A stretch of 64,000 bases of DNA, taken from NCBI RefSeq assembly GCF_008728195.1, contig NZ_CP031598.1, forward strand, positions 5,084,001-5,148,000. The letters are read 5' to 3'. A program made the position numbers and the translations under genes. Shown piece by piece: positions 7,047 to 15,761 of this stretch. The notes below the pieces were generated by a model, which was not told the DNA's origin, made no database searches, and worked only from the letters and a program-made list of their open reading frames with translations. How positions within the stretch are numbered: position 1 is the first letter of the stretch; each line of letters starts with the position of its first letter. The stretch comes from Roseovarius indicus (GTDB lineage: Bacteria; Pseudomonadota; Alphaproteobacteria; Rhodobacterales; Rhodobacteraceae).

Positions 7047-9494
7047 TTACACTTTCACCCGCTCGGATTTCGGGTCGTACATGGGCTTCAGGCTGGCCCT
7101 GGCTTTCACCTTGGTGCCCATCACGTCGATCTCGTAGGTGGAGCCCAGCACATCCTGCGCGCTCTCGCCCTTGCAGGGCACGTAGCCCATGCCGACAGCG
7201 GCGCCGAGGTGGTGGCCGTAGTTGCCGGAACTGAGATACCCCACGTACTCGCCATCCCGGATCACCGGCTCGTTGTGGAAGAGAAGCGGCTCCGGGTCGT
7301 CCAGCAGGAACTGCACCATCCGGCTCTCCGGCCCGCTTTCCTTGCGCGCCGCCACCGCCGCCTTGCCGATGAAGTCGTCCTTCGACAGGTCCACCGCGAA
7401 GCCCAGCCCGGCATCGATCACGTTGTCCTCGCAGGTGATGTCATGCCCGAAATGCCGGAACGCCTTCTCGATGCGGCATGAATCCATCATGTGCATCCCG
7501 CAGAGCGTCAGCCCCACATCCTGCCCGGCCTCCATCAACGTCTCGAACACGTGGCCCGCCATGTCGGCCGAAACGTAGATCTCCCAGCCCAACTCACCCA
7601 CGTAGGATACCCGGTGCGCCCGGGCGAGGCCCATGCCGATCTCGATCTCCTGCGCCGTGCCGAAGGGGTTTACCGCGTTGGAAAAATCGGCGGGCGACAC
7701 CTTGTTGAGCAGCTCCCGCGATTTCGGCCCCATCACCGCCAGCACACCCTCGCCCGCCGTCACATCGGTGATCACGACCCGCCGGTCGCCCACATGCCGC
7801 CGCAGCCGCGTTTCGTCGGCCAGCCGCGTCATAGCAGGCGTGACCACCAGATAGGCGGATTCCGAAAGCCGCGTCACCGTCACATCCGCCTCGATCCCGC
7901 CACGGGTGTTGAGGAACTGGGTGTAGACGATCTTGCCCACCGGCACCGACATGTTCGCGCCGCAGACATGGTTCAGGAAGGCCTCGGCCTCCGGCCCCTC
8001 GACCCGCAGCTTGCCGAAGGAGGACATGTCGTACATGCCGACATTCTCGCGTACCGCCTTGTGCTCGGCGGCGGAATTCTCGAACCAGTTCTGCCGCTTC
8101 CAGCTATACTGATACTCGGGCTCCTGACCCGGACTGGCGAACCAGTTGGCCCGCTCCCAACCCCCGGCCTCGCCCATAACGGCCCCCTGCTCCAGCAGCT
8201 GCGCATGGAAGGGCGAGCGCCGCACGCCCCGCGCCGTGGCCTTCTGGCGATAGGGGAAATGGTCGGCATAGAGCAGGCCCAGCGTCTCTTTCGACCGCTC
8301 GAAAAGGTAATGCCGGTTGCCCTGGAACGGGTGCATGCGGGAGATATCGACATCGCCGATATCGTAGGGCTTCTCGCCATCCTCCATCCACTGCGCCAGC
8401 GTCACGCCCGCGCCGCCCGCGCTCTGGATGCCGATGGAATTGAACCCGGCGGCGACCCAGACATTGTCCATCTCCGGCGCGAGCCCAAGGTGATAGGCAT
8501 CGTCGGGCGTAAAGCTCTCCGGCCCGTTGAAGAATGTGTGAATCCCCGCCTCCGCCAGCATCGGCATCCGGTGACAGGCGGCCTCGAGGATCGGTTCGAA
8601 ATGGTCGAAATCTTCCGGAAGCTGGTCGAACTCGAAGCTTTCGGAGATTCCGTTCATGCCCCACGGCTTGGCATTGGGCTCAAAGGCGCCGAGCAGCATC
8701 TTGCCGGCATCCTCCTTGTAGTAGGCGCATTCGTCCGGCACCCGCAGCACCGGCATCTGTCCCAGGCCCTCGATGCCTTCGGTGACGATGTAGAAATGCT
8801 CGCAGGCATGCAGCGGCACGTTGACGCCGGCCATCCGGCCCACCTCGCGGCCCCACATGCCGGCACAGTTGACGATCATGTCGCAGGCGATGTGGCCCTG
8901 ATCCTTGCCGTCATCGCTCTGCCAGTCGACACCCGTGATCCGCCGGCCATCGCGGGCCATGCCGGTGACCTTCACCCGCTCCTTCACCAGCGCGCCGCGC
9001 TGCCGCGCGCCCTTGGCCAGCGCCAAGGCAATATTCGCAGGGTCAGCCTGCCCGTCGGTCGGCAGCCAGACGCCGCCGGTCACCCCGTCGAGGTTGATAT
9101 GCTCATACCGCGCCTTCACCTCGTCCGGGCTCAACTCCTCGACCGGCACGCCGAAGGCCCGCGCCATGGCGGCACTGCGGTACAGCTCCTCCAGCCGCTC
9201 CTCCGTCAGCGCGACCGATATCGAGCCGCCCTGCCGCATGCCGGTGGCGACGCCGGTTTCCTCTTCCAGCCCGAGATACAGCTCGGCCGAATAACGCGCC
9301 AGCTTGGTCATGTTGGCGGTCGCCCGCAGCTGGCCGATCAGGCCGGCGGCGTGCCATGTCGTGCCGCTGGTCAGCTGCTTGCGCTCCAGCAGAACCACGT
9401 CTTTCCAGCCGAGCTTGGTCAGGTGATAGGCCACTGAACAGCCAATCACGCCGCCGCCCACGATCACCACTCTTGCCTTGTCGGGAAGCTCCAT
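7047..9494 (-). CDS. FAD-dependent dimethylglycine/sarcosine dehydrogenase-like protein with GcvT domain (copy A)
   Basis: 815 residues: FAD-binding DAO domain (VGGGVIG at 12-18), an FAO-type middle region, then a GcvT folate-binding domain and GcvT C-terminal barrel from about residue 430. TTWHAAG holds His48, at the position where dimethylglycine and sarcosine dehydrogenases attach FAD covalently. Such enzymes oxidise an N-methyl group and pass the carbon to tetrahydrofolate, or release formaldehyde. Last gene of a nine-gene minus-strand run. A strong Shine-Dalgarno (GAAGGAGAG) precedes the ATG. The exact substrate is not determinable here. Confidence 0.88.
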   Translation of the reverse strand: MELPDKARVVIVGGGVIGCSVAYHLTKLGWKDVVLLERKQLTSGTTWHAAGLIGQLRATANMTKLARYSAELYLGLEEETGVATGMRQGGSISVALTEERLEELYRSAAMARAFGVPVEELSPDEVKARYEHINLDGVTGGVWLPTDGQADPANIALALAKGARQRGALVKERVKVTGMARDGRRITGVDWQSDDGKDQGHIACDMIVNCAGMWGREVGRMAGVNVPLHACEHFYIVTEGIEGLGQMPVLRVPDECAYYKEDAGKMLLGAFEPNAKPWGMNGISESFEFDQLPEDFDHFEPILEAACHRMPMLAEAGIHTFFNGPESFTPDDAYHLGLAPEMDNVWVAAGFNSIGIQSAGGAGVTLAQWMEDGEKPYDIGDVDISRMHPFQGNRHYLFERSKETLGLLYADHFPYRQKATARGVRRSPFHAQLLEQGAVMGEAGGWERANWFASPGQEPEYQYSWKRQNWFENSAAEHKAVRENVGMYDMSSFGKLRVEGPEAEAFLNHVCGANMSVPVGKIVYTQFLNTRGGIEADVTVTRLSESAYLVVTPAMTRLADETRLRRHVGDRRVVITDVTAGEGVLAVMGPKSRELLNKVSPADFSNAVNPFGTAQEIEIGMGLARAHRVSYVGELGWEIYVSADMAGHVFETLMEAGQDVGLTLCGMHMMDSCRIEKAFRHFGHDITCEDNVIDAGLGFAVDLSKDDFIGKAAVAARKESGPESRMVQFLLDDPEPLLFHNEPVIRDGEYVGYLSSGNYGHHLGAAVGMGYVPCKGESAQDVLGSTYEIDVMGTKVKARASLKPMYDPKSERVKV

Positions 9495-9511
9495 CTCACA
9501 CTCTCCTTCGC

Positions 9512-9548
9512 GAGGCGGGCCGTAAGGCTCGACGAGCCGCGCCGCCTC
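9512..9548 (-). other. Intercistronic stem-loop
   Basis: Two nested stems, gaggcg/cgcctc (9512-9517 with 9543-9548) and ggctc/gagcc (9526-9530 with 9534-9538, loop gac). They lie in the only large gap (66 bases) of the 7047-16334 run, just upstream of copy A's ribosome-binding site. No T-run follows, so it is more likely an mRNA-processing or stability element than a terminator. Confidence 0.5.
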
Positions 9549-9560
9549 TGTCTGTTGACG

Positions 9561-10463
9561 TCAAACGATCTCGTGCCCGGCCGACCGCAGCCGCCGCGCC
9601 AGTTCCGCGATATGATCCGGGCCCACCTCGCAGCAGCCGCCGACGATCGTCGCGCCCTGATCGACCCATCCCATTGCGAAATTCGCATAGGCCTCGGGTG
9701 TCAGGTCGGTGCGCTGTTCCAGCGCGTCGACGGTGGGGGCGTCCTTCAGGAAACCCTCGCTGATCCGGGTGAACCCGTTGCCATAGGCGCCGAAGGGCAC
9801 GCCGAAGGTCTTCAGCACCTCGAGGCCCGCGCCGATCACCTCGGGTGGCGAACAGTTGATCAGCACGGCCGCAGGGCGGTAGCGCGTCACTAACGGCGCC
9901 AGCTGGTCCAGCGTTTCCCCAGAGCGCAGGCGCTTACCGTCGTCATCCGCCACGGTCACCGAAAGCCAGACCGGCAGCCCGTTACCATGCGCCGCCGCGG
10001 CCGCCAGCGCGCCTTCGGCCTGTTCGACCGAGGCCATCGTCTCGAAGAGGAGCAGATCAACATGCTCGCGCAGATCCGTGAGCAATTCGGCGTAAAGCTC
10101 CACGGCCTTGTCCACCGGCTGGGTCAGATCCGCACGATAGGAGGCGCCAAGCGGACCGAACGCCCCTGCGACCCGGCCCGTCCCGGCGCTTTCCTGCGCC
10201 TTTCTCGCGCTCGACACGGCGATGTCGGCCAACCGGCCCACCTCTTCGTCCAGCCCGACCCGTTTCAGCCGGTCGCGCAGCACGGCATAGGTGTTGGTCG
10301 TCGCCACCGTGGCCCCGGCCGCGAAATAGGCGTCATGCACCTCGCCCACGACCTGGGGCTGTTCGATCATCACCCGGGTCGACCACATCGCCACCGACCG
10401 GTCACCCGAGCGCTTCACCAGTTCCTGCCCGATCGAGCCATCGTGCAACGTGATCTGCGTCAT
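9561..10463 (-). CDS. Homocysteine S-methyltransferase family protein
   Basis: 300 residues. Members move a methyl group from betaine, S-methylmethionine or similar donors to homocysteine, giving methionine. Seen: a TIM-barrel start (DGSIGQEL), the zinc Cys in LINCSP, and the paired zinc cysteines C277-C278 in GGCCEVGPDHI. Length fits BHMT/MmuM-type enzymes. The start overlaps the end of the alcohol dehydrogenase gene by four bases. Next to two dimethylglycine-dehydrogenase-like genes, a betaine-type methyl donor is a reasonable inference. Confidence 0.88.
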   Translation of the reverse strand: MTQITLHDGSIGQELVKRSGDRSVAMWSTRVMIEQPQVVGEVHDAYFAAGATVATTNTYAVLRDRLKRVGLDEEVGRLADIAVSSARKAQESAGTGRVAGAFGPLGASYRADLTQPVDKAVELYAELLTDLREHVDLLLFETMASVEQAEGALAAAAAHGNGLPVWLSVTVADDDGKRLRSGETLDQLAPLVTRYRPAAVLINCSPPEVIGAGLEVLKTFGVPFGAYGNGFTRISEGFLKDAPTVDALEQRTDLTPEAYANFAMGWVDQGATIVGGCCEVGPDHIAELARRLRSAGHEIV

Positions 10464-11539
10464 GGCTCGTCCTCTCCGGGCGGGATCAACACAAGCTTGC
10501 CCGCCATCTGTTTCGTCTGGAATTCGGCCTGCGCCGTGCCGATCTCGGACAACGGGTAGGTCTTGGAAATAAGCGGGCGTACCTGCCCGGCCCTGACCAT
10601 GTCGATCAGGCGGGCAAACACCTCGGCCGGCTGGTAGGTGCAGCCGTGGATGGTGATGTCGCGCAGGTAGATGCGGCGCAGATCGGCCTCGATCACTGGC
10701 CCGCCGATGGCGCCGGCCACGGCGTAGTGACCGCCGGGCTTGAGCGCGTCGATCAGCGCCCCGAACACCTCGCCCGCGACCACGTCGATCACGGCATGAA
10801 ACCTGTCCTCGGGCAAAGGGGCACCGCGGTCGATCGTCTCGGTCGCGCCGGCCTCGCGCACAAGTTTTGCCTTGGAGGGTGAGCAGATGCCCGTGACCCG
10901 CGCGCCCAGTTGCTGCGCCAGTTGCACCGCCGCCAGCCCGACGCCGCCCGAGGCGCCGGTGATCAGCACCTCCTGCCCCTCGCCGACGCCTGCGCGAAAA
11001 AGCAGCCCCGCCGCCGTGCCGAAGGCGCAGGGGATGGCCGCGATTTCGATATCGCTCAGCGGTGCGTCGGTCACGTCGTAGAGATCGCGCGCCTCGACGA
11101 GGCAGTACTCGGCAAAAGCCCCATCATATTCCGACCCGAGCGCGACGAACCCCACAGGGTTTTCTTCCGTCGGACGGGGTTGGTTGATCGGGCACGTGAC
11201 ACGTGCACCAATGGCAAAGTCTTCCACCCCCTCGCCCAAGGCGACAACCCGGCCGCACAGGTCACCGCCCTGGATCCGCGGGAAGTGCAGCGCGCCGCCC
11301 CAACCGCCCTCGGCCTCTTCGCCGACAGCCACGTCTTCGCCGGTCGCGCCGGTCACCTCGGCCGCGTACCAGCCGATGCGCGTGTTGATGTCGGTGTTGT
11401 TCACGCCAGCCGCCAGCACGCGCACCAGCACCTGCCCCGGTCCGGGCCGCGGCACCGGGATATCCTCGCGCCATTCCAGCGCCTCCGGCCCGCCGTGGCG
11501 GGTGAGATAGACACCGGACATTACCTCGGGCAGATCCAT
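10460..11539 (-). CDS. Medium-chain alcohol dehydrogenase / quinone oxidoreductase family
   Basis: 359 residues. N-terminal GroES-like fold, then a Rossmann domain with the nucleotide motif ITGASGGVGLAAVQLAQ. The catalytic-zinc ligands of true alcohol dehydrogenases are not evident, so a zinc-free NADPH:quinone-reductase type is likely. The ATG at 11539 is preferred because the frame upstream of it would run through the LysE gene. It sits 5 bases after LysE and overlaps the methyltransferase gene by four bases. Its role in the operon is unknown; reducing an unsaturated or carbonyl intermediate is possible. Confidence 0.85.
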   Translation of the reverse strand: MDLPEVMSGVYLTRHGGPEALEWREDIPVPRPGPGQVLVRVLAAGVNNTDINTRIGWYAAEVTGATGEDVAVGEEAEGGWGGALHFPRIQGGDLCGRVVALGEGVEDFAIGARVTCPINQPRPTEENPVGFVALGSEYDGAFAEYCLVEARDLYDVTDAPLSDIEIAAIPCAFGTAAGLLFRAGVGEGQEVLITGASGGVGLAAVQLAQQLGARVTGICSPSKAKLVREAGATETIDRGAPLPEDRFHAVIDVVAGEVFGALIDALKPGGHYAVAGAIGGPVIEADLRRIYLRDITIHGCTYQPAEVFARLIDMVRAGQVRPLISKTYPLSEIGTAQAEFQTKQMAGKLVLIPPGEDEP

Positions 11540-11544
11540 GGCCT

Positions 11545-12171
11545 TTACCGTTCCGCCGCGCGGTCGAGGTCTTTCAAGCCCAGCAGCACCGCCGCCCCCA
11601 GCATCAGCGCGCCCGAGACCCGGTTGACCCAGACACCCGTCAGCTGCTTCACCCGGCCCAGCGTATGCGTTGCGGCCCAGCCCCAGAGCAGCAGGATCAG
11701 CCCGTCGACCACGAGATACGTCACCCCGAGGATCAGGAGTTGCGGCCAGACCGGCAGCGCCGGGTCGATGAACTGCGGGAATAGCGCGCCGAAGAAGACC
11801 ACCGCGTAGGGATTGGCCGATGATGTCAGGAAGCCCTGCCGGAACAGCCGCCCCTGCCGGGCTTCCGCCGGTGCATCCCCGCCCGGTTTCGACAGCATCA
11901 GCTTCAGCCCGATCCACACGAGGTAGGCCACGCCGAGCCACTTCACGACCCAGAGCGCATCGGCCGACGCGGCGATAACGGCGGTCAGCCCGAACGCCGC
12001 CAGTGTCATCTGCAGCGCGTTGGCCGTCAGATCGCCCGCCACTGTCGCCATGCTGCGCCGCATCCCGTGGCGCAGGCTGTTGGAGATGATCAGCAACTGG
12101 CTGGTGTCCGGCGGCGTGGCGAAGAAGGCCGCCAGCACGCCGAGATACAGAAGGTAGGTTTCGATGCTCAT
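11545..12171 (-). CDS. LysE/RhtB-family amino-acid exporter
   Basis: 208 residues with about six hydrophobic segments. Seen: the N-terminal LAAFFATPPDTSQLLIISNSL stretch (family pattern xxPGPxx, here PPD), a central WLGVAYLVWIGLKLM segment, and SSANPYAVVFFGA, the usual LysE signature. It exports amino acids or related small amines across the inner membrane. It overlaps the copy B flavoprotein gene by four bases, so it probably removes a product or toxic analogue from that pathway. Confidence 0.88.
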   Translation of the reverse strand: MSIETYLLYLGVLAAFFATPPDTSQLLIISNSLRHGMRRSMATVAGDLTANALQMTLAAFGLTAVIAASADALWVVKWLGVAYLVWIGLKLMLSKPGGDAPAEARQGRLFRQGFLTSSANPYAVVFFGALFPQFIDPALPVWPQLLILGVTYLVVDGLILLLWGWAATHTLGRVKQLTGVWVNRVSGALMLGAAVLLGLKDLDRAAER

Positions 12172-14612
12172 GCCCGCAGCCTTTCGTTTTCAGGATCCCA
12201 CAGGGGGCCATCCGGCTGTACTTCGGCCTTGCGCCGTTCGCCGTAGATTTCGACCTCAAGCTCGGTGCCGGCATTCGCAAGCTCCGGCTTGATCATCGCC
12301 AGCGCCACGCTCGCACCCACGCGGTAGCCCCAGGCGCCCGACGTCGTCTCTCCGACGATCTCGCCATCATGCCAGACGGTCGACATGTAGGGCGCATCCG
12401 CCTCCCCCGCATCGACCTTCAGCGTCACGAAGGCCTTCTTCCGCCCCTGCTGTTTCTCCGAGAGGAGGGCCGCCTTGCCGGGGAAATCCTGCGGCTTGTC
12501 GAACTTCACGAACCGCTCCAGCCCGGCTTCGAGCATCGAGTAATCGGTCGAAAGGTCGCCCTTCCATGCGCGATAACCTTTTTCCACCCGCAGGCTGTTC
12601 AGCGCGTACATACCGAAAGGCTTCACCCCCTTCTCGATCAGCGCGTCGTAGATCGCCGGGATGGCATCGTCTTCGCCGTGAATTTCCCAACCCAGTTCGC
12701 CGGTAAAGCTGACCCGGATCAGGAAGGCCTTTTTCCCGGCCACGGTACAATGCTGGTGGCTGAGCCAAGGCAGCGACAGGTCGCCGTCGGTCAGCCCCTC
12801 CAGCACCTCGCGGCTCTTCGGCCCGGCCAGCAGCAGCGCGTCCCGTTCGGTCGTGGTCTCACGCACGCTCAGCCCCTCGGCCAGCGCGTTGCGCACCAGC
12901 TCGCCGTCATGCCATTGCGCCGTCGCGGCGGTGATCAGCACAAGGCTGTCCTCGGCCAGCCGGACACAGGAGAATTCGGTCACGATCCGCCCGCGGTCGT
13001 CTGCCACATAAACGAGGTTCATGCGACCCACCTTGGGCAGCCCGCCGGTCACGAAGCCGCGCAGCCACTCGTCGGTGCCCTCGCCCGAGATCCACAGCCG
13101 GGTAAAGCCCGGCAGGTCGAGCACGCCGCAGGCATCGCGCACCGCCTCGCACTCTTCCTTGATCCGTTGCTCCCACGGGCCGGCGCGGTTCCATGTCTGG
13201 GTCGTCTCCTCCGACGTGTCATCGCCTGGCTTGGAGAACCAGTTGGCGCGCTCCCAGCCATTATAGGCGCCCATCACGCCGCCCAGTTGCTTGATCTTGT
13301 CATGGATCGGCGAACGCTTCCGGTCACGGCCCGCCGGCCATTCGTGCCAGGGGAAGTGCATGGCATATTCGTGGCCGTAAACTTCCATCCCCTTGGCGAT
13401 GCAGTAATCGCGGTCGGTGTAATCGGTGTAGCGCCGCGGATCGACGGCCCACATATCCCACTCGGTGGCGCCCTCGGTGATCATCTCGGCCAGCACCTTG
13501 CCGGCGCCGCCGCCCTGGGCGATGCCAAAGGTGAAGACACAGGCCTCGAAGGCCTTCGGCACGCCAGGCACCGGCCCGAGCAGAGGCAGGCCATCGGGCG
13601 CATAGGGGATCGGGCCGTTGATGACCTTGCTGACCCCGCCCGTGCCCAGCAGCGGCACCCGCGCCATGGCGTCCTCGACATACCATTCCAACCGCTCGAG
13701 GTCGTCCGGATAAAGCTGGAAGCTGAAATCCTCGGGCATCGGGTCGTCAGGCTGCACCCAGTGCGCCTTGCAGTTCCGCTCGTAGGGCCCGAGGTTCAGG
13801 CCGAACTTCTCCTGCCGCAGGTAGTAGGAGCTGTCGACGTCGCGCAAGAGCGGCAGCTTGTGCCCGGCCTCCTTGCTCCAGGCCTCGAGCTCGGGGATCT
13901 CGTCGGTCAACATGTACTGGTGACTCATCACCATCATCGGCACGGTGCGCCCGCCAAAGGGCTTGAACCACTCGCCCACGCGCTGTGCATAATAGCCGGC
14001 GGCGTTGACCACGTATTCGCAGCGAATATCACCTTTTTCGGTCTGCACGATCCACTCGTCGCCCTCGCGGTTTATGCCGGTGGCCGGGGTAAACCGCAAA
14101 ACACGGGCGCCCAGATCGCGCGCGCCCTTGGCCAGCGCCTGCGTCAACTGCGCGGGGTCGATATCGCCGTCGTTCGGGTCGTAGAGGGCGCCTTTCAGGT
14201 CATGGGTCTCGATGAAGGGGTACTTGTCCTTGATCTCGTCCAGCCCGAGAATGTCGAGCTCCATGCCCTGATACCGCCCCATGCCCTTGGCGCGTTCGAA
14301 CTCCTGCATCCGCTCTTTCGAGTGGGCCAGCCGGATCGAACCGGTTTGGTGGTAATTCATCGGATAATCGACCTCGGCGCCCAGCCGGGCGTAAAGCTCG
14401 GTCGAGTAGCGCTGCATGTTCATGATCGACCAGCTTGTCGAGAAGGTCGGCACGTTGCCCGCGGCATGCCACGTGCTGCCGGCCGTAAGCTCGTTCTTCT
14501 CGAGCAGCATGCAATCCGACCACCCCGCCTTCGCCAGATGATAGAGCACCGAGGCGCCAACCGCCCCGCCGCCGATGATGACAACCCGTGCCGTGTTCGG
14601 AAAATCCGCCAT
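12168..14612 (-). CDS. FAD-dependent dimethylglycine/sarcosine dehydrogenase-like protein with GcvT domain (copy B)
   Basis: 814 residues with the same domain order as copy A: DAO-type FAD domain (IGGGAVG at 13-19), middle FAO region, GcvT and GcvT C-terminal barrel. STWHAAG carries His49, the likely covalent FAD site. It differs clearly from copy A along its length (for example the segment after the His motif), so the pair is not a recent duplication and probably acts on different N-methyl substrates or successive steps. It starts one base after the first GFA gene's stop. Confidence 0.88.
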   Translation of the reverse strand: MADFPNTARVVIIGGGAVGASVLYHLAKAGWSDCMLLEKNELTAGSTWHAAGNVPTFSTSWSIMNMQRYSTELYARLGAEVDYPMNYHQTGSIRLAHSKERMQEFERAKGMGRYQGMELDILGLDEIKDKYPFIETHDLKGALYDPNDGDIDPAQLTQALAKGARDLGARVLRFTPATGINREGDEWIVQTEKGDIRCEYVVNAAGYYAQRVGEWFKPFGGRTVPMMVMSHQYMLTDEIPELEAWSKEAGHKLPLLRDVDSSYYLRQEKFGLNLGPYERNCKAHWVQPDDPMPEDFSFQLYPDDLERLEWYVEDAMARVPLLGTGGVSKVINGPIPYAPDGLPLLGPVPGVPKAFEACVFTFGIAQGGGAGKVLAEMITEGATEWDMWAVDPRRYTDYTDRDYCIAKGMEVYGHEYAMHFPWHEWPAGRDRKRSPIHDKIKQLGGVMGAYNGWERANWFSKPGDDTSEETTQTWNRAGPWEQRIKEECEAVRDACGVLDLPGFTRLWISGEGTDEWLRGFVTGGLPKVGRMNLVYVADDRGRIVTEFSCVRLAEDSLVLITAATAQWHDGELVRNALAEGLSVRETTTERDALLLAGPKSREVLEGLTDGDLSLPWLSHQHCTVAGKKAFLIRVSFTGELGWEIHGEDDAIPAIYDALIEKGVKPFGMYALNSLRVEKGYRAWKGDLSTDYSMLEAGLERFVKFDKPQDFPGKAALLSEKQQGRKKAFVTLKVDAGEADAPYMSTVWHDGEIVGETTSGAWGYRVGASVALAMIKPELANAGTELEVEIYGERRKAEVQPDGPLWDPENERLRA

Positions 14613-14613
14613 G

Positions 14614-15000
14614 TCAGTCTTCCCATCCCTGCTGTTGCGGCAACCCGTCCGCGATGTCGTAGAAGTCGCCCTTGTCGGCGACGAAGATATGTTCGGCGAG
14701 CCGCGCGCCGGTCGGCGCGTCCATCACCCCGGCCTCGAGGCTGAGGCCGCCATCCGCGTATTCGAACCAAAGCTTCGTGCCGCAGGTGCCGCAGAAGACC
14801 CGCGTGCTGCCGCCCGGGTGGGTGAAACGCGACAGGTGACCCTGGCGCAGCCAGCGCATGTCTTTCGCATCATAATCGATGCTGGCGGCGTGAAATCCCG
14901 AGTAGCGCCGGCACTGCCCGCAATGACAGGCGGTCACCGGGCCGGGCGCGGCATCCAGTTCGAAGGCGTTCGCGCCGCAAAGGCAGGATCCGGTGATCAT
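14614..15000 (-). CDS. GFA-family protein 1 (glutathione-dependent formaldehyde-activating enzyme fold)
   Basis: 128 residues. Zinc cysteines are visible in GSCLCGAN, ACHCGQCRRYSG and VFCGTCGTKLW, and the protein ends in GDFYDIADGLPQQQ. GFA-fold proteins bind zinc; the founding member Gfa was proposed to promote the formaldehyde-glutathione adduct, though many members have unknown roles. Third of three consecutive GFA genes in transcription order, overlapping the second by four bases. Confidence 0.88.
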   Translation of the reverse strand: MITGSCLCGANAFELDAAPGPVTACHCGQCRRYSGFHAASIDYDAKDMRWLRQGHLSRFTHPGGSTRVFCGTCGTKLWFEYADGGLSLEAGVMDAPTGARLAEHIFVADKGDFYDIADGLPQQQGWED

Positions 15001-15365
15001 TTCTGCGGCAGCCCGTCCTTGATGTCGTAGTAGTCGCCCTTGTCGGCAGTGAAGATGTGCTTTTCCAGCGTGAGCCCCGTCGGTTCGTCCAGCGCACCGA
15101 GGGCAAAGCTGATCATGTCCTCGTCATGCGCCTTCCAGAACAGGAACGACCCACAGCGCGGACAAAAGCCGCGTTTCGCCGTGGCACTGGACGCGTACCA
15201 ATGCACCGCTCCCTCGATGTCCACCTCGGCCACCGGGGCCTGCGCCGAAGCCCACAGGTGGCCCGACAGCTTCCGGCACTGTCCGCAATGGCAGACCGAC
15301 GCGCCGGTGGGCTTGGTTTTCACGGTGAAGGTGATGTCGCCGCACAGGCAGCGTCCGGTTGTCAT
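14997..15365 (-). CDS. GFA-family protein 2
   Basis: 122 residues. Zinc-ligand motifs GRCLCGDI, VCHCGQCRKLSG and GFCPRCGSFLFW, with C-terminal GDYYDIKDGLPQK. It overlaps both neighbouring GFA genes by four bases, so translation is probably coupled. The shared tail motif and gene order indicate tandem duplication of an ancestral gene; sequences have since diverged outside the cysteine motifs. Confidence 0.88.
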   Translation of the reverse strand: MTTGRCLCGDITFTVKTKPTGASVCHCGQCRKLSGHLWASAQAPVAEVDIEGAVHWYASSATAKRGFCPRCGSFLFWKAHDEDMISFALGALDEPTGLTLEKHIFTADKGDYYDIKDGLPQK

Positions 15366-15751
15366 GTCGTCAATCCTTCATGGTGGGGGAGACCATCGTC
15401 GATGTCATAGTAGTCGCCCATGAAATCGACCCAGTAATGGCCGCAAAGCTTCATGTCGCCGGTATCGTCGAGCGCGCCCATCGCGACCATGACACCGGGC
15501 CCCTCGTCGCCGCGCCAGAAAAGCGAAGACCCGCATTCGCCGCAGAATCCGCGCATGGCGGTATCGGTGTGGCGGTACCAGCGCAGGCCATCGTCGCGCT
15601 CGAAATGCAACGCCGTCTTTGGGGCCGGCACGGCCGAAAAGAAGTGCCCCGATTGCTGACGGCACTGCTTGCAATGACAGGCGATCGGGTCGCGCAACTC
15701 GGCCTCGACCCGAAATCGCACCGCCCCGCAAAGACATCCTCCGCTTGCCAT
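15362..15751 (-). CDS. GFA-family protein 3
   Basis: 129 residues. Zinc-ligand motifs GGCLCGAVRF, ACHCKQCRQQSG and GFCGECGSSLFW, with C-terminal GDYYDIDDGLPHHEG. First of the three GFA genes after the regulator, starting 10 bases past the regulator's stop. Its role could be formaldehyde or another electrophile; the sequence only shows a conserved zinc scaffold. Confidence 0.88.
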   Translation of the reverse strand: MASGGCLCGAVRFRVEAELRDPIACHCKQCRQQSGHFFSAVPAPKTALHFERDDGLRWYRHTDTAMRGFCGECGSSLFWRGDEGPGVMVAMGALDDTGDMKLCGHYWVDFMGDYYDIDDGLPHHEGLTT

Positions 15752-15761
15752 TGCGCGCCCC

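Noticed and set aside
12369..14744. Long plus-strand open frame opposite DAO-GcvT copy B
   Set aside because: Same antisense effect; rich in His, Arg and Gly without any recognisable domain.
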